Shown: positions 9,811-18,850 of the stretch, piece after piece
How positions within the stretch are numbered: position 1 is the stretch's first letter
Layout: each line of letters opens with the position of its first letter
Notes under the pieces: generated by a model
Databases searched by the model: none
Told to the model about the DNA's origin: nothing
The model's input: the letters and a program-made list of their open reading frames with translations, nothing else
Source of the DNA: Pelagibius sp. CAU 1746
GTDB taxonomy: Bacteria > Pseudomonadota > Alphaproteobacteria > Kiloniellales > Kiloniellaceae
Length of the DNA stretch: 64,000 bases
Direction of reading: 5' to 3'
Assembly: GCF_039839785.1 (NCBI RefSeq)
Contig: NZ_JBDOQT010000001.1
Coordinates: forward strand, 1,612,001 to 1,676,000
Made by a program: the position numbers and the translations under genes

Positions 9811-12800
9811 GCAACTTGGCAATCGCCCTTGCTGAATACCTCGAACGTGAACTACGGGTGTCAGCAGAGACTTCATCGGACGACACGCTTCGAGTGCTTT
9901 TCGCCGGGCCTCCCATGAGGCAACTACAGCAGGTCTTCGAGCAGCTAACTGGCGATCACGGCGGAATGAGAATTGAAACTGCTCGAGGAGCAATCGAGGT
10001 CCCAGTATACCTCGTCGACGCAACAACTAAAGATCCTTCCGAGAGAACCTCGGCCGCTCGCTGTACTCCCAACTACCTTGTCCAGGTACGCACTCATGGG
10101 CATCCTGTATTCCTCGCGTTGCACGAGGTTGGGATTGCCATGAGTCAGTCCCTCACAACTTCGGTTAAGCCGCTAGGCATCCGTAGTGAAACAGAGAGCT
10201 TTGACGATTGGTTTCGAGAACCATTGATTGATGAGCTCATCCGAAGGGCAATTGGCAATGCCTTCGGCAGCGCTCACTCTGATAGTGCCCGCGCTGTAAT
10301 CACACACTCGCTCAGCCAGGCCTGGAATGCCGACGAGCGACACCGAAACAAAGCCGCTACGTGGGCAATTCTTGAAAAGCTCCTGGAGTTTCAGCCGGCA
10401 GCCAGCACTCCTTCCGAAGCGCTCTCGGCTGTACTTGGTTTGCCTTCGTGTTCCACCTCCGAATTCGGAAGCAAGACGCATTTGCAGCTCCTCGATCGCC
10501 TCGCCGAGATGATGCAAGCGCATGGTCTCAGGAAGGGTTTCGAAGAGCTTCAAGAAAACGCTGGTGACAACTTATCATCATCCTTGCAATCTTTCCGTCA
10601 ACACGTTGAAGATCAGGCAATCTTCGAGGCCAGCGAATTCGCACGTAATCCACTGCAGATCTACTCTCCCCTGCGCAGCAAGGAAGAGGAAATTCCGAGT
10701 TGGTGGCGAGACCTCGATGTCGAGGCGTGGATAACACTACTTGATTCCAGCGACGAGGCCGAGCCAACCGGGAAGCTCGGCGTCAGGGTCACAAATCAGG
10801 TGGCGGCGGCTCCTCGTGGCATGCCGCTCCTTACCCGTGACCGAGTCGATTTTGAAGTCTCAGTAGACGATGCCGAAAACCCCGTAGCCGTCACAATAAG
10901 CCGCGCAAGTGGCCAATCGAGACTTGAGGAAATAGGTCAGGTCACGATTGGTACCGATGCTTCACAGACATACTCGGACAAACACGTGCCTACTCATGAG
11001 CGGTTTGTGCGTTATAAGTTGGAAGCTGACGGATACTCGCCGGTAAGCATAAAGGTGATCATTCTTGATGAATATGGCCCTGGGGTCGTCGTGTCCTGTC
11101 GGGGTGCCAAAAAGGCGACCCCATTCAAGCTGAACAAGAAGGCCAAGGACAACGAAAATCGAACGATCAAACGCTACGAGTGCGATCTTGAACTGCCCGG
11201 AATGGGGGCGCACACCTTAGACTTCTACACGTCCAGCCGCACAACGCTAGGCGAATTAGTTATCGGCTACGAAGTGGACTCTGGGCAAGAGGATGCAGTC
11301 GAGCGACCTATACAAAGATCAGACGAGCACCATTCGACTAGTCTCATTGAGTCCGATGAGGAGTGTTTCTACGACTTCTTAGCTGATCCAGCGCAATCTG
11401 GAGAGCGGGTCCCTTTCAGAGTTTACCTATCCGCCGACGACGTCGAGCCAACCGGTGCGACCAGCGAGTTCGATAGACTGGTGATTGCGAACCGGGCATC
11501 AGCAAGACGCGAGCACGTTAATGCGCGCGTCGAGTCCTCGCATTCCCGCGTGACGAATCTAGAGGAATGGGCCCTCGAAGATTCAGAGTCATTTCGACCA
11601 CTTGTTTTGGGACCGGATTATTTGGACGCGTGGCACAAGCCCGATTGGAAGACTCACGACTCGATTTCTAACTTAAGCATGCCAGTAGACCCGCGCCCGT
11701 CACACGAACAGTTCCAGGCTCCGGAGAGGTACCTGTCCGCGCGCTCCAAGATATTGGACCTTCTCCGACCTTCCGGCGACGAACCGACTCCTGCTGCCGG
11801 AACGTTTCTCCTTCACGAGCTCATGCAGAATGCTTCATTCTCAAAAGCTCTCACTGAACTTCTAGACTCCTACCTCCATTGGCTGGAGGCAGACTATGAT
11901 CTCGCCGCGTGGACCGACTTGATCTCGATCCACGAGTCGCAGGCTGGCGTCCAGGCTCTGAATCCCACTCCCTATGCAATTCTCCTCACCCCTCTGCACC
12001 CAATTCGGTTAGCCTGGCAATGCCGAGCGCAGGAAGTCCTCCAAGAAGCAGTTCGCAAGAACTCCCGGTGCCCGGCGGCCAGCATGCTGAACCCTTCTTA
12101 CTTTCCTGATTGCATGCTCCTTCCTTGCCGAACCGGAGCTGGTCAAGTGACTCGGCGACCCTTCGCGGCCATGGCTAGTTCGTCGGATTATTGGAGCGTG
12201 CTTTGGTCGGTGAACGCCATCGGAAAGCTCGGCGGAGCGAAAGAAGACCCAGTCTTAGGAGCCGAATTTGGAATCAACGTAGATGGATTGGCAAGTGGAT
12301 TCAGCTCTCAACAGGTAATCCGGGCGCTCGACGAAGCTTCTAGACTACTCTCGGCCAAGTCTTCACTGCGAGTTGGTGTCTCAAGCGATACTACGGGCGC
12401 CGGGAGCTGCAACGATGGAATCGACGCGTGGTGTACAGCAAACCTAGGGCCCGAAGAAGACTACTGGTACACGGCAGGACAGCGCACGCTGGCTGTCATA
12501 GATCACCGGCCACAGTCCCTTCATCCTGAACAGGCTGCAATGGCTTCGCTTACGCATCGTACAAACGGTGCAGTCCAATGGTTCAAGCGGCGAGAGATAG
12601 ATACCACACAACAAAAGTACGACCTTTCCATAATCGCTCATCTCGGAACGATGAACCACGAGTTCACAAAACAAGGAATCAGGTCTGCGATTGATCCGAC
12701 GTCACTCGCCCGTTGGCGAGTACGCAAACAGCTACCTAACCAGAGCACTGCGTTCATTGCAGAGTCGAGAATAGGAGAAGTGCCTGCAAACGTCGACCGC

Positions 12801-15305
12801 GAGGCTACCGTTGGCAAGCTCTTGGGCTGCGTAGACGCCATCGAGCGAAGCTGCCGAGATGAGTTCGATAGCTACGTTTTTGCACCAAACATGAGCGTTC
12901 TTTCGAGTGTAGTTGATTCATCATTTTACAGCGCCGTGTCTTCCTCGAATATCGACGCCGCATGCTTCTTCGGATCAACTGGCAGGGCATATCTTTGGGA
13001 CTACGAACTCCCGTCGTATGCTCGACGCGCAGGTGAAAACAGTGGTTACTTTCTGCTGGCCCGAGAGACGGAAGGAATGCTCGTCTCAGTAAGGTCAGCC
13101 CTTGCCTTGCTTGGAGGTCACGGCGAGTTGGAAGATGAAAGAATTTCCGACCTACTTGAGGAAGTATCCCGTCGTGGAATGCCTACACTGAAGCGACTCA
13201 CTGCGGGCGGCTCAATGTCACTCGGTGAGGTTGGGATGCTCGTGGCGCTGCGGGTGTTCCAATCGGAATTCGAGCGCTCACCAGCTGGCCCAGGCTTGCT
13301 CCCTATAAAGGGAGAAGATGAGACACTAAATCTCGTCATTCCTGCTGATCCATTCAGGAATCACTTTGAGGACCTCCGGGTCGCATTGGAAAACAGGCAA
13401 GGCGAACGACCCGATTTGCTTGTGCTCAGTCTGAGCTTTGTCTCGGGCATTCCCATGAAGCTCAGAATTACGCCTATCGAAGTGAAGGCGAGAGGTGGGC
13501 TACTGTCGGAGGCGGATCGAAAAGCCGCACTACTCCAAGCAAGCCTGTTTGGTCGCTTCTTGACAAAAGCCCAACAGCATGCGGCAGACACCGAGCTTTG
13601 GGGTGTTGCATGGCGGAGCTTATTGTCAACTCTCCTTGACTACGGTTTTCGCGTATACGGCCAGTTAGACCAGTTTATGAAACAGAGCGAGTGGGCCTTT
13701 CAGCACTCAGCGACCCTTCGGTCCCTTGCAAATGGCGAACTCGATGTTGAGATTGACGAACGCGGACGGTTGATTGTCATCGAAAAAGTTGCGGCATCGG
13801 CACCCAAAGATACTGATAGAGACGGCTTTCAAGAAACCATTTCCTTGTCGCACTCGGATGGGTTCTCGGTCCTCGCACAGGGCAATTCCCCACTCCTAAA
13901 AGCGATGCGAGAGCAGCTTAAGGATTGGATGCTCAAGCCAGAGGCCGAAAAGCCTTCATCGGAACCGATTGGCGACGTGCCTGATTCGGAAGGACCTATT
14001 TCGCCCGCTTCTGTGCCCAGTGAGTCGCCGTGCGAACCAGTACAGAACGACGGGACCTCGGAGCCCTCCTTTGCTGGTAGTGGCGCCACCGTTCCAGAGG
14101 TCACTCCCTCAGAGGCCACCACTGAAAGTGATCGGGAAAAAGGAGGAAAGGGCACAAGTTCAGGTGAGTTCGTTGCTGGGTCAGAATCGGGAATCCAGTT
14201 CCAGGTCGGACATACAATTCATAGCTTCAATTCGGAAGACGCGTACTTCTTCCCGGGCAATACCGCCCTTAACCAGCTCAACGTGGGAATTGTTGGAGAT
14301 CTTGGCACGGGCAAAACTCAGCTAATCCAAGCCCTCGTTTACCAGCTGCGGCAGCGACCGGAGACAAATCGAGGGCACCGGCCGAACGTGCTAATCTTCG
14401 ATTACAAGCGAGACTACACGAAGCCGGATTTCGTGGAAGCGACTGGGGCTCGAGTGATTAGCCCATTCGACATGCCCCTGAATTTGTTTGACATCAGCAA
14501 TAGCTCGCAGCGAAGAAACGCATGGTTGGAACGATCAAAGTTCTTCTCGGATATTCTAGACAAAATCTACACCGGCATCGGGCCGGCGCAACGCCAACGG
14601 ATCAAGGGGGCGGTTAAACAAGCTTACGATGCTGCATCAGACGCCGGTAGATCCGCGCCGACGATAGATGACGTCTTCAACGCTTACGCGGCCGCCAACA
14701 AGGGCAACATAGATTCGCCATACTCGATTATGAGCGACCTAATTGATGGCGGCTACTTTGTTGCTAACCAGGGAGAGGTTCAGCCTTTCTCCGAGTTCAT
14801 CAAGGGCGTAGTGGTCATTGACCTTGCGGAGGTCGGTCAAGACGACAAGACGAAGAATATGCTCGTCGTCATATTCCTGAATCTGTTCTATGAATACATG
14901 CTTCGCATCGAAAAAAGGCCATTCATTGGTGCGTCGCCACAGCTTCGCTTCATCGACACCATGCTCCTAGTTGATGAAGCAGATAATATCATGCAATATG
15001 AGTTCGACGTTCTTAAGAAGATCTTGCTACAGGGTAGAGAGTTCGGTGTGGGTGTACTGTTGGCCTCGCAGTACCTATCGCACTTCAAAACTGCCCACGA
15101 GAATTACCTTGAGCCGCTTCTAACCTGGTTCCTCCACAAGGTGCCAAATATCAGCGTCAAGGATCTCGAGGGGATCGGCTTGACAAACGCAAGCGCCGAC
15201 ACTGTAAACACGATCAAGTCGCTGGAAAGCCACCAGTGCCTATACAAGACACTCGGCGTCGACGGAAAATTCATTCGGGGCATTCCGTTTTACACGCTTC
15301 GATAG
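9807..15305 (+). CDS. DptH-like giant protein: PD-(D/E)XK nuclease plus HerA/FtsK-type ATPase
   Basis: An 1832-aa protein, the probable restriction effector. The N-terminal 1200 residues contain no motif I can name, apart from a TPLHPIRLAW segment. A PD-(D/E)XK-type nuclease site is visible: P1202-D1203 on a strand, then E1225-V-K1227, followed by an LLQASLF helix that may carry the usual glutamine. A linker rich in Ser, Glu and Pro (about 1375-1452) leads to a HerA/FtsK-like motor. That motor has Walker A GDLGTGKT (1497-1504), Walker B LLVDEAD (D1723-E1724) and the C-terminal LLASQYLSHFK and HKVPNISVKDLEGIGLT segments. The ATPase end and total size match DptH of phosphorothioation-dependent restriction. 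The gene is coupled by ATGA to the preceding one. Confidence 0.72.
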   Translation: MSNLAIALAEYLERELRVSAETSSDDTLRVLFAGPPMRQLQQVFEQLTGDHGGMRIETARGAIEVPVYLVDATTKDPSERTSAARCTPNYLVQVRTHGHPVFLALHEVGIAMSQSLTTSVKPLGIRSETESFDDWFREPLIDELIRRAIGNAFGSAHSDSARAVITHSLSQAWNADERHRNKAATWAILEKLLEFQPAASTPSEALSAVLGLPSCSTSEFGSKTHLQLLDRLAEMMQAHGLRKGFEELQENAGDNLSSSLQSFRQHVEDQAIFEASEFARNPLQIYSPLRSKEEEIPSWWRDLDVEAWITLLDSSDEAEPTGKLGVRVTNQVAAAPRGMPLLTRDRVDFEVSVDDAENPVAVTISRASGQSRLEEIGQVTIGTDASQTYSDKHVPTHERFVRYKLEADGYSPVSIKVIILDEYGPGVVVSCRGAKKATPFKLNKKAKDNENRTIKRYECDLELPGMGAHTLDFYTSSRTTLGELVIGYEVDSGQEDAVERPIQRSDEHHSTSLIESDEECFYDFLADPAQSGERVPFRVYLSADDVEPTGATSEFDRLVIANRASARREHVNARVESSHSRVTNLEEWALEDSESFRPLVLGPDYLDAWHKPDWKTHDSISNLSMPVDPRPSHEQFQAPERYLSARSKILDLLRPSGDEPTPAAGTFLLHELMQNASFSKALTELLDSYLHWLEADYDLAAWTDLISIHESQAGVQALNPTPYAILLTPLHPIRLAWQCRAQEVLQEAVRKNSRCPAASMLNPSYFPDCMLLPCRTGAGQVTRRPFAAMASSSDYWSVLWSVNAIGKLGGAKEDPVLGAEFGINVDGLASGFSSQQVIRALDEASRLLSAKSSLRVGVSSDTTGAGSCNDGIDAWCTANLGPEEDYWYTAGQRTLAVIDHRPQSLHPEQAAMASLTHRTNGAVQWFKRREIDTTQQKYDLSIIAHLGTMNHEFTKQGIRSAIDPTSLARWRVRKQLPNQSTAFIAESRIGEVPANVDREATVGKLLGCVDAIERSCRDEFDSYVFAPNMSVLSSVVDSSFYSAVSSSNIDAACFFGSTGRAYLWDYELPSYARRAGENSGYFLLARETEGMLVSVRSALALLGGHGELEDERISDLLEEVSRRGMPTLKRLTAGGSMSLGEVGMLVALRVFQSEFERSPAGPGLLPIKGEDETLNLVIPADPFRNHFEDLRVALENRQGERPDLLVLSLSFVSGIPMKLRITPIEVKARGGLLSEADRKAALLQASLFGRFLTKAQQHAADTELWGVAWRSLLSTLLDYGFRVYGQLDQFMKQSEWAFQHSATLRSLANGELDVEIDERGRLIVIEKVAASAPKDTDRDGFQETISLSHSDGFSVLAQGNSPLLKAMREQLKDWMLKPEAEKPSSEPIGDVPDSEGPISPASVPSESPCEPVQNDGTSEPSFAGSGATVPEVTPSEATTESDREKGGKGTSSGEFVAGSESGIQFQVGHTIHSFNSEDAYFFPGNTALNQLNVGIVGDLGTGKTQLIQALVYQLRQRPETNRGHRPNVLIFDYKRDYTKPDFVEATGARVISPFDMPLNLFDISNSSQRRNAWLERSKFFSDILDKIYTGIGPAQRQRIKGAVKQAYDAASDAGRSAPTIDDVFNAYAAANKGNIDSPYSIMSDLIDGGYFVANQGEVQPFSEFIKGVVVIDLAEVGQDDKTKNMLVVIFLNLFYEYMLRIEKRPFIGASPQLRFIDTMLLVDEADNIMQYEFDVLKKILLQGREFGVGVLLASQYLSHFKTAHENYLEPLLTWFLHKVPNISVKDLEGIGLTNASADTVNTIKSLESHQCLYKTLGVDGKFIRGIPFYTLR

Positions 15306-15430
15306 ATTGCCAGTGTGAGTGTATGTTGAGAACTAGCTAGCTTAGTTGCCAAACTGAAGGTCGCCTACAGGATACATGCCCCTCGGGTCGGGCAAATCTA
15401 CTAGGGCAATGCAGCTTTAGCCAGATCACT

Positions 15431-16147
15431 ATGCCAATGTCGGCACCTTCTTCGACCAGCTTACCCAGGATACCCTGGAACCGCGTTCAGCGATTCCAGG
15501 AGGACATTCTTCGTTGGTTCAAAGTGGAGGGCCGCCACTTTTCTTGGCGGGCTCCTTCAGCAACTACCTATCAGGTTGTTGTTTCTGAGATGCTGCTCCA
15601 GAGGACTCGCGCAGATACCGTTGAGCGATTCCTCCCGAATTTCTACAGAAGGTTCCCCTCTTGGTGGCATTTAGCGGAGGCTCAAGAATCGGAACTTCAA
15701 AAGTTCTTGGAACCGATTGGCCTTTCGCATCGGCGCGCGGCGTCTTTCAATGCACTCGCCAAAGAAATCGTCAGCAGAAACGGCCACTTTCCATTCGAGC
15801 GGTCGGAAATCGAAGCGTTGCCGGGGGTCGGTCAGTATATAGCCAATGCAATCCTGCTTATGGCCCACGGAAAGCGAGAGCCTCTCCTAGACGTGAACAT
15901 GGCGCGTGTCGTTGAAAGGTACTTCGGTCCGCGTAAGCTTGCGGACATTCGCTATGATCCCTACTTGCAGAAGCTCGCACGGAGAGTTTCGGATCACGAT
16001 TCGCCCAAAGAAATCAACTGGGCAATCCTCGATCTGGCCGCCAAGATATGTACACCTCGTCATCCACATTGTGAGAACTGTCCGCTGAAACTTCGTTGCC
16101 GATTTGCGCCGGATGTCTTCGCAGAAGGACGAGATAGCACATCCTAA
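15431..16147 (+). CDS. MIG-type T:G mismatch DNA glycosylase (HhH-GPD, 4Fe-4S)
   Basis: A 238-aa member of the EndoIII/MutY superfamily. The helix-hairpin-helix LPGVGQYIAN holds Tyr136 where EndoIII has its catalytic Lys. Asp154 follows in LLDVNMARVV. The C-terminal 4Fe-4S loop is C207-x6-C214-x2-C217-x5-C223. It lacks the NUDIX-like C-terminal domain of MutY. Tyr at the EndoIII-Lys position is the mark of the MIG thymine-DNA glycosylase, which removes T from T:G and is encoded beside a 5mC methyltransferase in Methanothermobacter. The same association occurs here, so I infer repair of deaminated 5-methylcytosine made by the element's own methylase, the job done by Vsr elsewhere. A MutY-like adenine glycosylase is the alternative. 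Confidence 0.85.
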   Translation: MPMSAPSSTSLPRIPWNRVQRFQEDILRWFKVEGRHFSWRAPSATTYQVVVSEMLLQRTRADTVERFLPNFYRRFPSWWHLAEAQESELQKFLEPIGLSHRRAASFNALAKEIVSRNGHFPFERSEIEALPGVGQYIANAILLMAHGKREPLLDVNMARVVERYFGPRKLADIRYDPYLQKLARRVSDHDSPKEINWAILDLAAKICTPRHPHCENCPLKLRCRFAPDVFAEGRDSTS

Positions 16148-16353
16148 CGGAAAGCATTTGGGACACGTGGCGCGCTTGCGGGCCTCTTTCCCGATCTACT
16201 TCCTTTTGTTGGAGTGGCCTGAACATAACTTAGCGTTAGAGATCGACCGGGCTTCTTAGCTCGACGAGCTATGTCGCCGGACAGTGGTAACTTGCCAGCT
16301 TCGAGAAACTCCTCAGGGTACAAGCATTGTAGGAGCTGGGCATAAATTTTCAT
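16144..16353 (-). CDS. Possible small hypothetical protein next to the integrase
   Basis: A 69-codon minus-strand frame beginning MKIYAQLLQCLYPEEF. A strong AGGAGG lies about ten bases upstream of the ATG at 16353. The frame follows the integrase gene on the same strand and overlaps the glycosylase stop by 4 bp. Basic residues are frequent in its second half. I recognise no family. Small genes by an integrase often encode excisionases, but nothing in this one shows it. Confidence 0.3.
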   Translation of the reverse strand: MKIYAQLLQCLYPEEFLEAGKLPLSGDIARRAKKPGRSLTLSYVQATPTKGSRSGKRPASAPRVPNAFR

Positions 16354-16428
16354 GCATTGCTCGCCTCCTACTTTGATAGAAAGTCGTAACACAGTTCATC
16401 CTCGTGGAGAATCTCTCTTCTCATTAAC

Positions 16429-17412
16429 TCAGTCTGTGAATTGATTGAGCTTCTTTGCAACTTCTTCGGGCCGAAGATGGGTGTACCTGAACAGCATTCG
16501 GTAGTCCTTGTGGCCGCTGATCAAGGCTACTTCTGGAACGCTTAACCCTCGCTCAAACAGCCTGCTGATTGCTTCGTGGCGAAGATCGTGAAAGCGAAGA
16601 TCCTCGATTTGCGCTCTGCGGACCAGTCGGTCCCAGTTCATTCGAACCGCGGCCTCTGTCATCGGGAAGATTCGTGACGAACTTGCCGGAAGACTATCCA
16701 GTATGATTTGAGCTCGATTTGATAGGGGGATCAGACGGTCATCACCATTCTTGGTGTCCGTGATCTTGAGTAGGTGATTTGTCTGGTCCCAATTGTCCCA
16801 TCTAGCTTTCAGGAGCTCTCCTCGACGCATAGCCGTTTCCAGGGCGACTTCGATCAGGGGAAGCATCAGCGGATTGCGGCACCGCCCTGCAACCTTGAAC
16901 AAACTTTCTTCCTCTTCTGGGGTGAGGCGGCGTTCCCTTGGCTTTGGACCTTTGGGCAACCGTACCTTCTCGAACGGCTTGTGCGGGCCCTCAATGTCCC
17001 ATTCATCACGGGCAATCTTCAGCACATGCCGGAGGAGTATCAAGTCGTACTGACAGGTTCGCTGGCCGTCGTTCAATCTTCTGTCCCGGAAAGCCGCCAA
17101 TTGAGCTGAGGTAAGCTCGGTCAGGCGCAAGGATGCAACGGGATCTTTGAGGAGCCTCCTGATGCGTCTTGTCTCACCTGCAGCCGATTTCTTGTGGGGC
17201 GTGACCTCCTGAAGGTACCTTTCCAGAAGGGTCTGCAGATCGCAATCTAGGGGCTCTTTACGGGCGAAGTCTCCCAGTTCGATCTGCGACTCAATGACTC
17301 CGCCCCATCTTCTGGCGTCTGAAAGGGTGCTGAAGGACTTGGTAACAGGGCGGTGCCCCTTCCGGCGAATCTGGACCTGGTACCGGCCTCCACGTTTGCG
17401 AATCGTTGCCAT
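16429..17412 (-). CDS. int: Tyrosine site-specific integrase of element 1
   Basis: A 327-aa phage-type integrase that presumably recombines the element at tRNA-Lys. The N-terminal region (MATIRKRGGRYQVQIRRKG) is an arm-type DNA-binding domain, followed by a SAM-like core-binding domain. The catalytic set is visible: Arg196 in AMRRGEL, His275-x2-Arg278 in HDLRHEA, His301 in SGHKDY and nucleophile Tyr310 in RYTHL. A longer frame runs back through the att repeat, but ATG 17412 is preceded by GGAGAGCC and gives the normal N-terminus. The gene starts only 66 bp from the right att repeat and reads into the element. Confidence 0.95.
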   Translation of the reverse strand: MATIRKRGGRYQVQIRRKGHRPVTKSFSTLSDARRWGGVIESQIELGDFARKEPLDCDLQTLLERYLQEVTPHKKSAAGETRRIRRLLKDPVASLRLTELTSAQLAAFRDRRLNDGQRTCQYDLILLRHVLKIARDEWDIEGPHKPFEKVRLPKGPKPRERRLTPEEEESLFKVAGRCRNPLMLPLIEVALETAMRRGELLKARWDNWDQTNHLLKITDTKNGDDRLIPLSNRAQIILDSLPASSSRIFPMTEAAVRMNWDRLVRRAQIEDLRFHDLRHEAISRLFERGLSVPEVALISGHKDYRMLFRYTHLRPEEVAKKLNQFTD

Positions 17413-17424
17413 TTTGGCTCTCCA

Positions 17425-17443
17425 GTGTGACAGCTGTGTGCCA
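17425..17443 (+). promoter_or_regulatory. Putative integrase/excisionase arm-type site, right end
   Basis: GTGTGACAGCTGTGTGCCA, the partner of 1326-1344 (17 of 19 identical). It lies between the integrase start and the right att repeat and inside a CCAGTG/CACTGG inverted repeat (17422-17450). Bound integrase could also repress its own gene from here. Confidence 0.45.
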
Positions 17444-17477
17444 GCACTGGGGTATCGCCCGCTAAGTCCTTGATATC

Positions 17478-17554
<77 letters not shown>

Positions 17555-18359
17555 CCCCAGATATTTCAGTTGGTTAGATGACTGAGTATGTGCGAGCGGC
17601 TCGCATTTGGGAACCCGCTTGAATGGCGTTTGGGAAAAACGATCCGGCTTGCTGACTCCAGGCGGAATTCCAGGAGCGATGAAGCTCAAATTCAGCCTGT
17701 TGAAGCCCGGTGGCGGCGGCTGCCGCGGCGAAGACAGTAGGGCTATCATCCGGCCGGTGGGAAGGCTCCCCAGTACCTTGACGGATCGCAGCCACTGGGG
17801 AGGCCCGACCAGGTCGGGCCAGGGTCCGCATGGTGGCCAACACCGAAAGGTGCCCCTGAATGGGTTGCGGGGTTTCCGGGGCTAGGGGCAAACCGAGCCC
17901 CGTAGATGGAGAGGAAAGCCGGCCCACACGCCACTAAGGTTCCTCGGGTTCGGGCAGCATGTTGCTCTGGAGTTCAGAGGTTCTGACATGAATTCCCCCT
18001 TCGTTGAAGGAGAGCAAGAGTGCCAGTGATCTCGGTGAGGGGGCGGCAAGGTCAGCTGTCAAAAGCAGCTCAGTCATTTACGCCGACTGTCGCTACAAGA
18101 GATGCCTCAACCTAACTCAACTGAAACCTTCAGAGGGGTCACCATCGAGCGCTATTGCAGACGCCGGCGACAGGGGAGAGGTGAATATTTGTTCAGGAGT
18201 GCTCAGTATCGGCCGCAAATAGAGGGAGTTTGCGAGTTTATGTTTGGGATCTGATGCAGATTACTTGAGGCCCGGCCGCGGCCGCCCTGGGAAAATCGCC
18301 CCAAGGGGGCCGTTAAACGGGATTTAGCGGGCCACCCCGAGGATCAAGGTCCCCGGCGC
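17555..18359. other. Noncoding stretch with several strong hairpins
   Basis: About 800 bp without a supported gene. Perfect inverted repeats follow one another: CTCCCCAGT/ACTGGGGAG (17766-17774 with 17794-17802), GGCCCGACC/GGTCGGGCC (17802-17820) and CGGGGCT/AGCCCCG a little further on (about 17875-17910). The first 110 bp are a diverged copy of the DNA that follows the third tRNA fragment at 23632. The rest matches nothing I know. A structured RNA or a degenerate gene are both possible. Confidence 0.4.
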
Positions 18360-18380
18360 TACATCGCACAGTCCCTGAAT

Positions 18381-18665
18381 GTGAGCCGGAGCAAGCGCTT
18401 TGACGACTTCACAGAAGATGAGCTTGCGCATTTTGCGGCCAAAGCGCGGCTCCCCGAAACGCTGGTGCTCCATACCGCACGCGAGACCGTGGCGCTCTTT
18501 CATCAGCATTGGCAGTCAGAAAGAGCCAACCTGCCGCTATCACCGGCCGCCATCCTGGCAATCGAGAATCATCTGAAGACAGTACCCCTCGCCAGGGCTT
18601 GCCCGTTCAAAAGAGAAGTAGGGCGGTATCCGTTGACGGAATCGATACCCTTGTCACGTCATTGA
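18381..18665 (+). pseudogene. HipA-type toxin kinase, C-terminal fragment
   Basis: About 75 residues (SKRFDDFTEDELAHFAAKARLP, then WQSERANLPL and AIENHLKTVPLA) match the extreme C-terminus of HipA serine/threonine kinases of type II toxin-antitoxin systems. The kinase domain and any hipB partner are absent, and the frame continues into unrelated residues after VPLA. It has no activity as it stands and is a relic of an earlier toxin-antitoxin gene on island 2. Confidence 0.5.
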
Positions 18666-18850
18666 CTCCCAAGCCGATAACCTTTTGGTAGTCGAAAGCC
18701 GCATCCGACAGGGCGCTTAGTCATGCGCCTATTGCAGACGCGCGATGGATTGTCCGAGGAGGTGAGGCCCGTGCGTTCTACGTCGCGTTATCAGTCTCTG
18801 GATCCAGGCATACCCGCCTGACTGTATTAGCTATTGTGTAGGAACATGAC

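Noticed and set aside
4727-15305. Classification of the cluster as BREX, DISARM or a standard type II restriction system
   Set aside because: No PglZ, BrxL, SNF2 helicase, DISARM DUF1998 pattern or adjacent small type II endonuclease could be seen; the ATPase/unknown/HerA-nuclease trio fits DptFGH better.
15431-16147. MutY adenine glycosylase
   Set aside because: The C-terminal NUDIX-like domain is absent and the catalytic-site Tyr matches MIG; genomic context also favours T:G repair.
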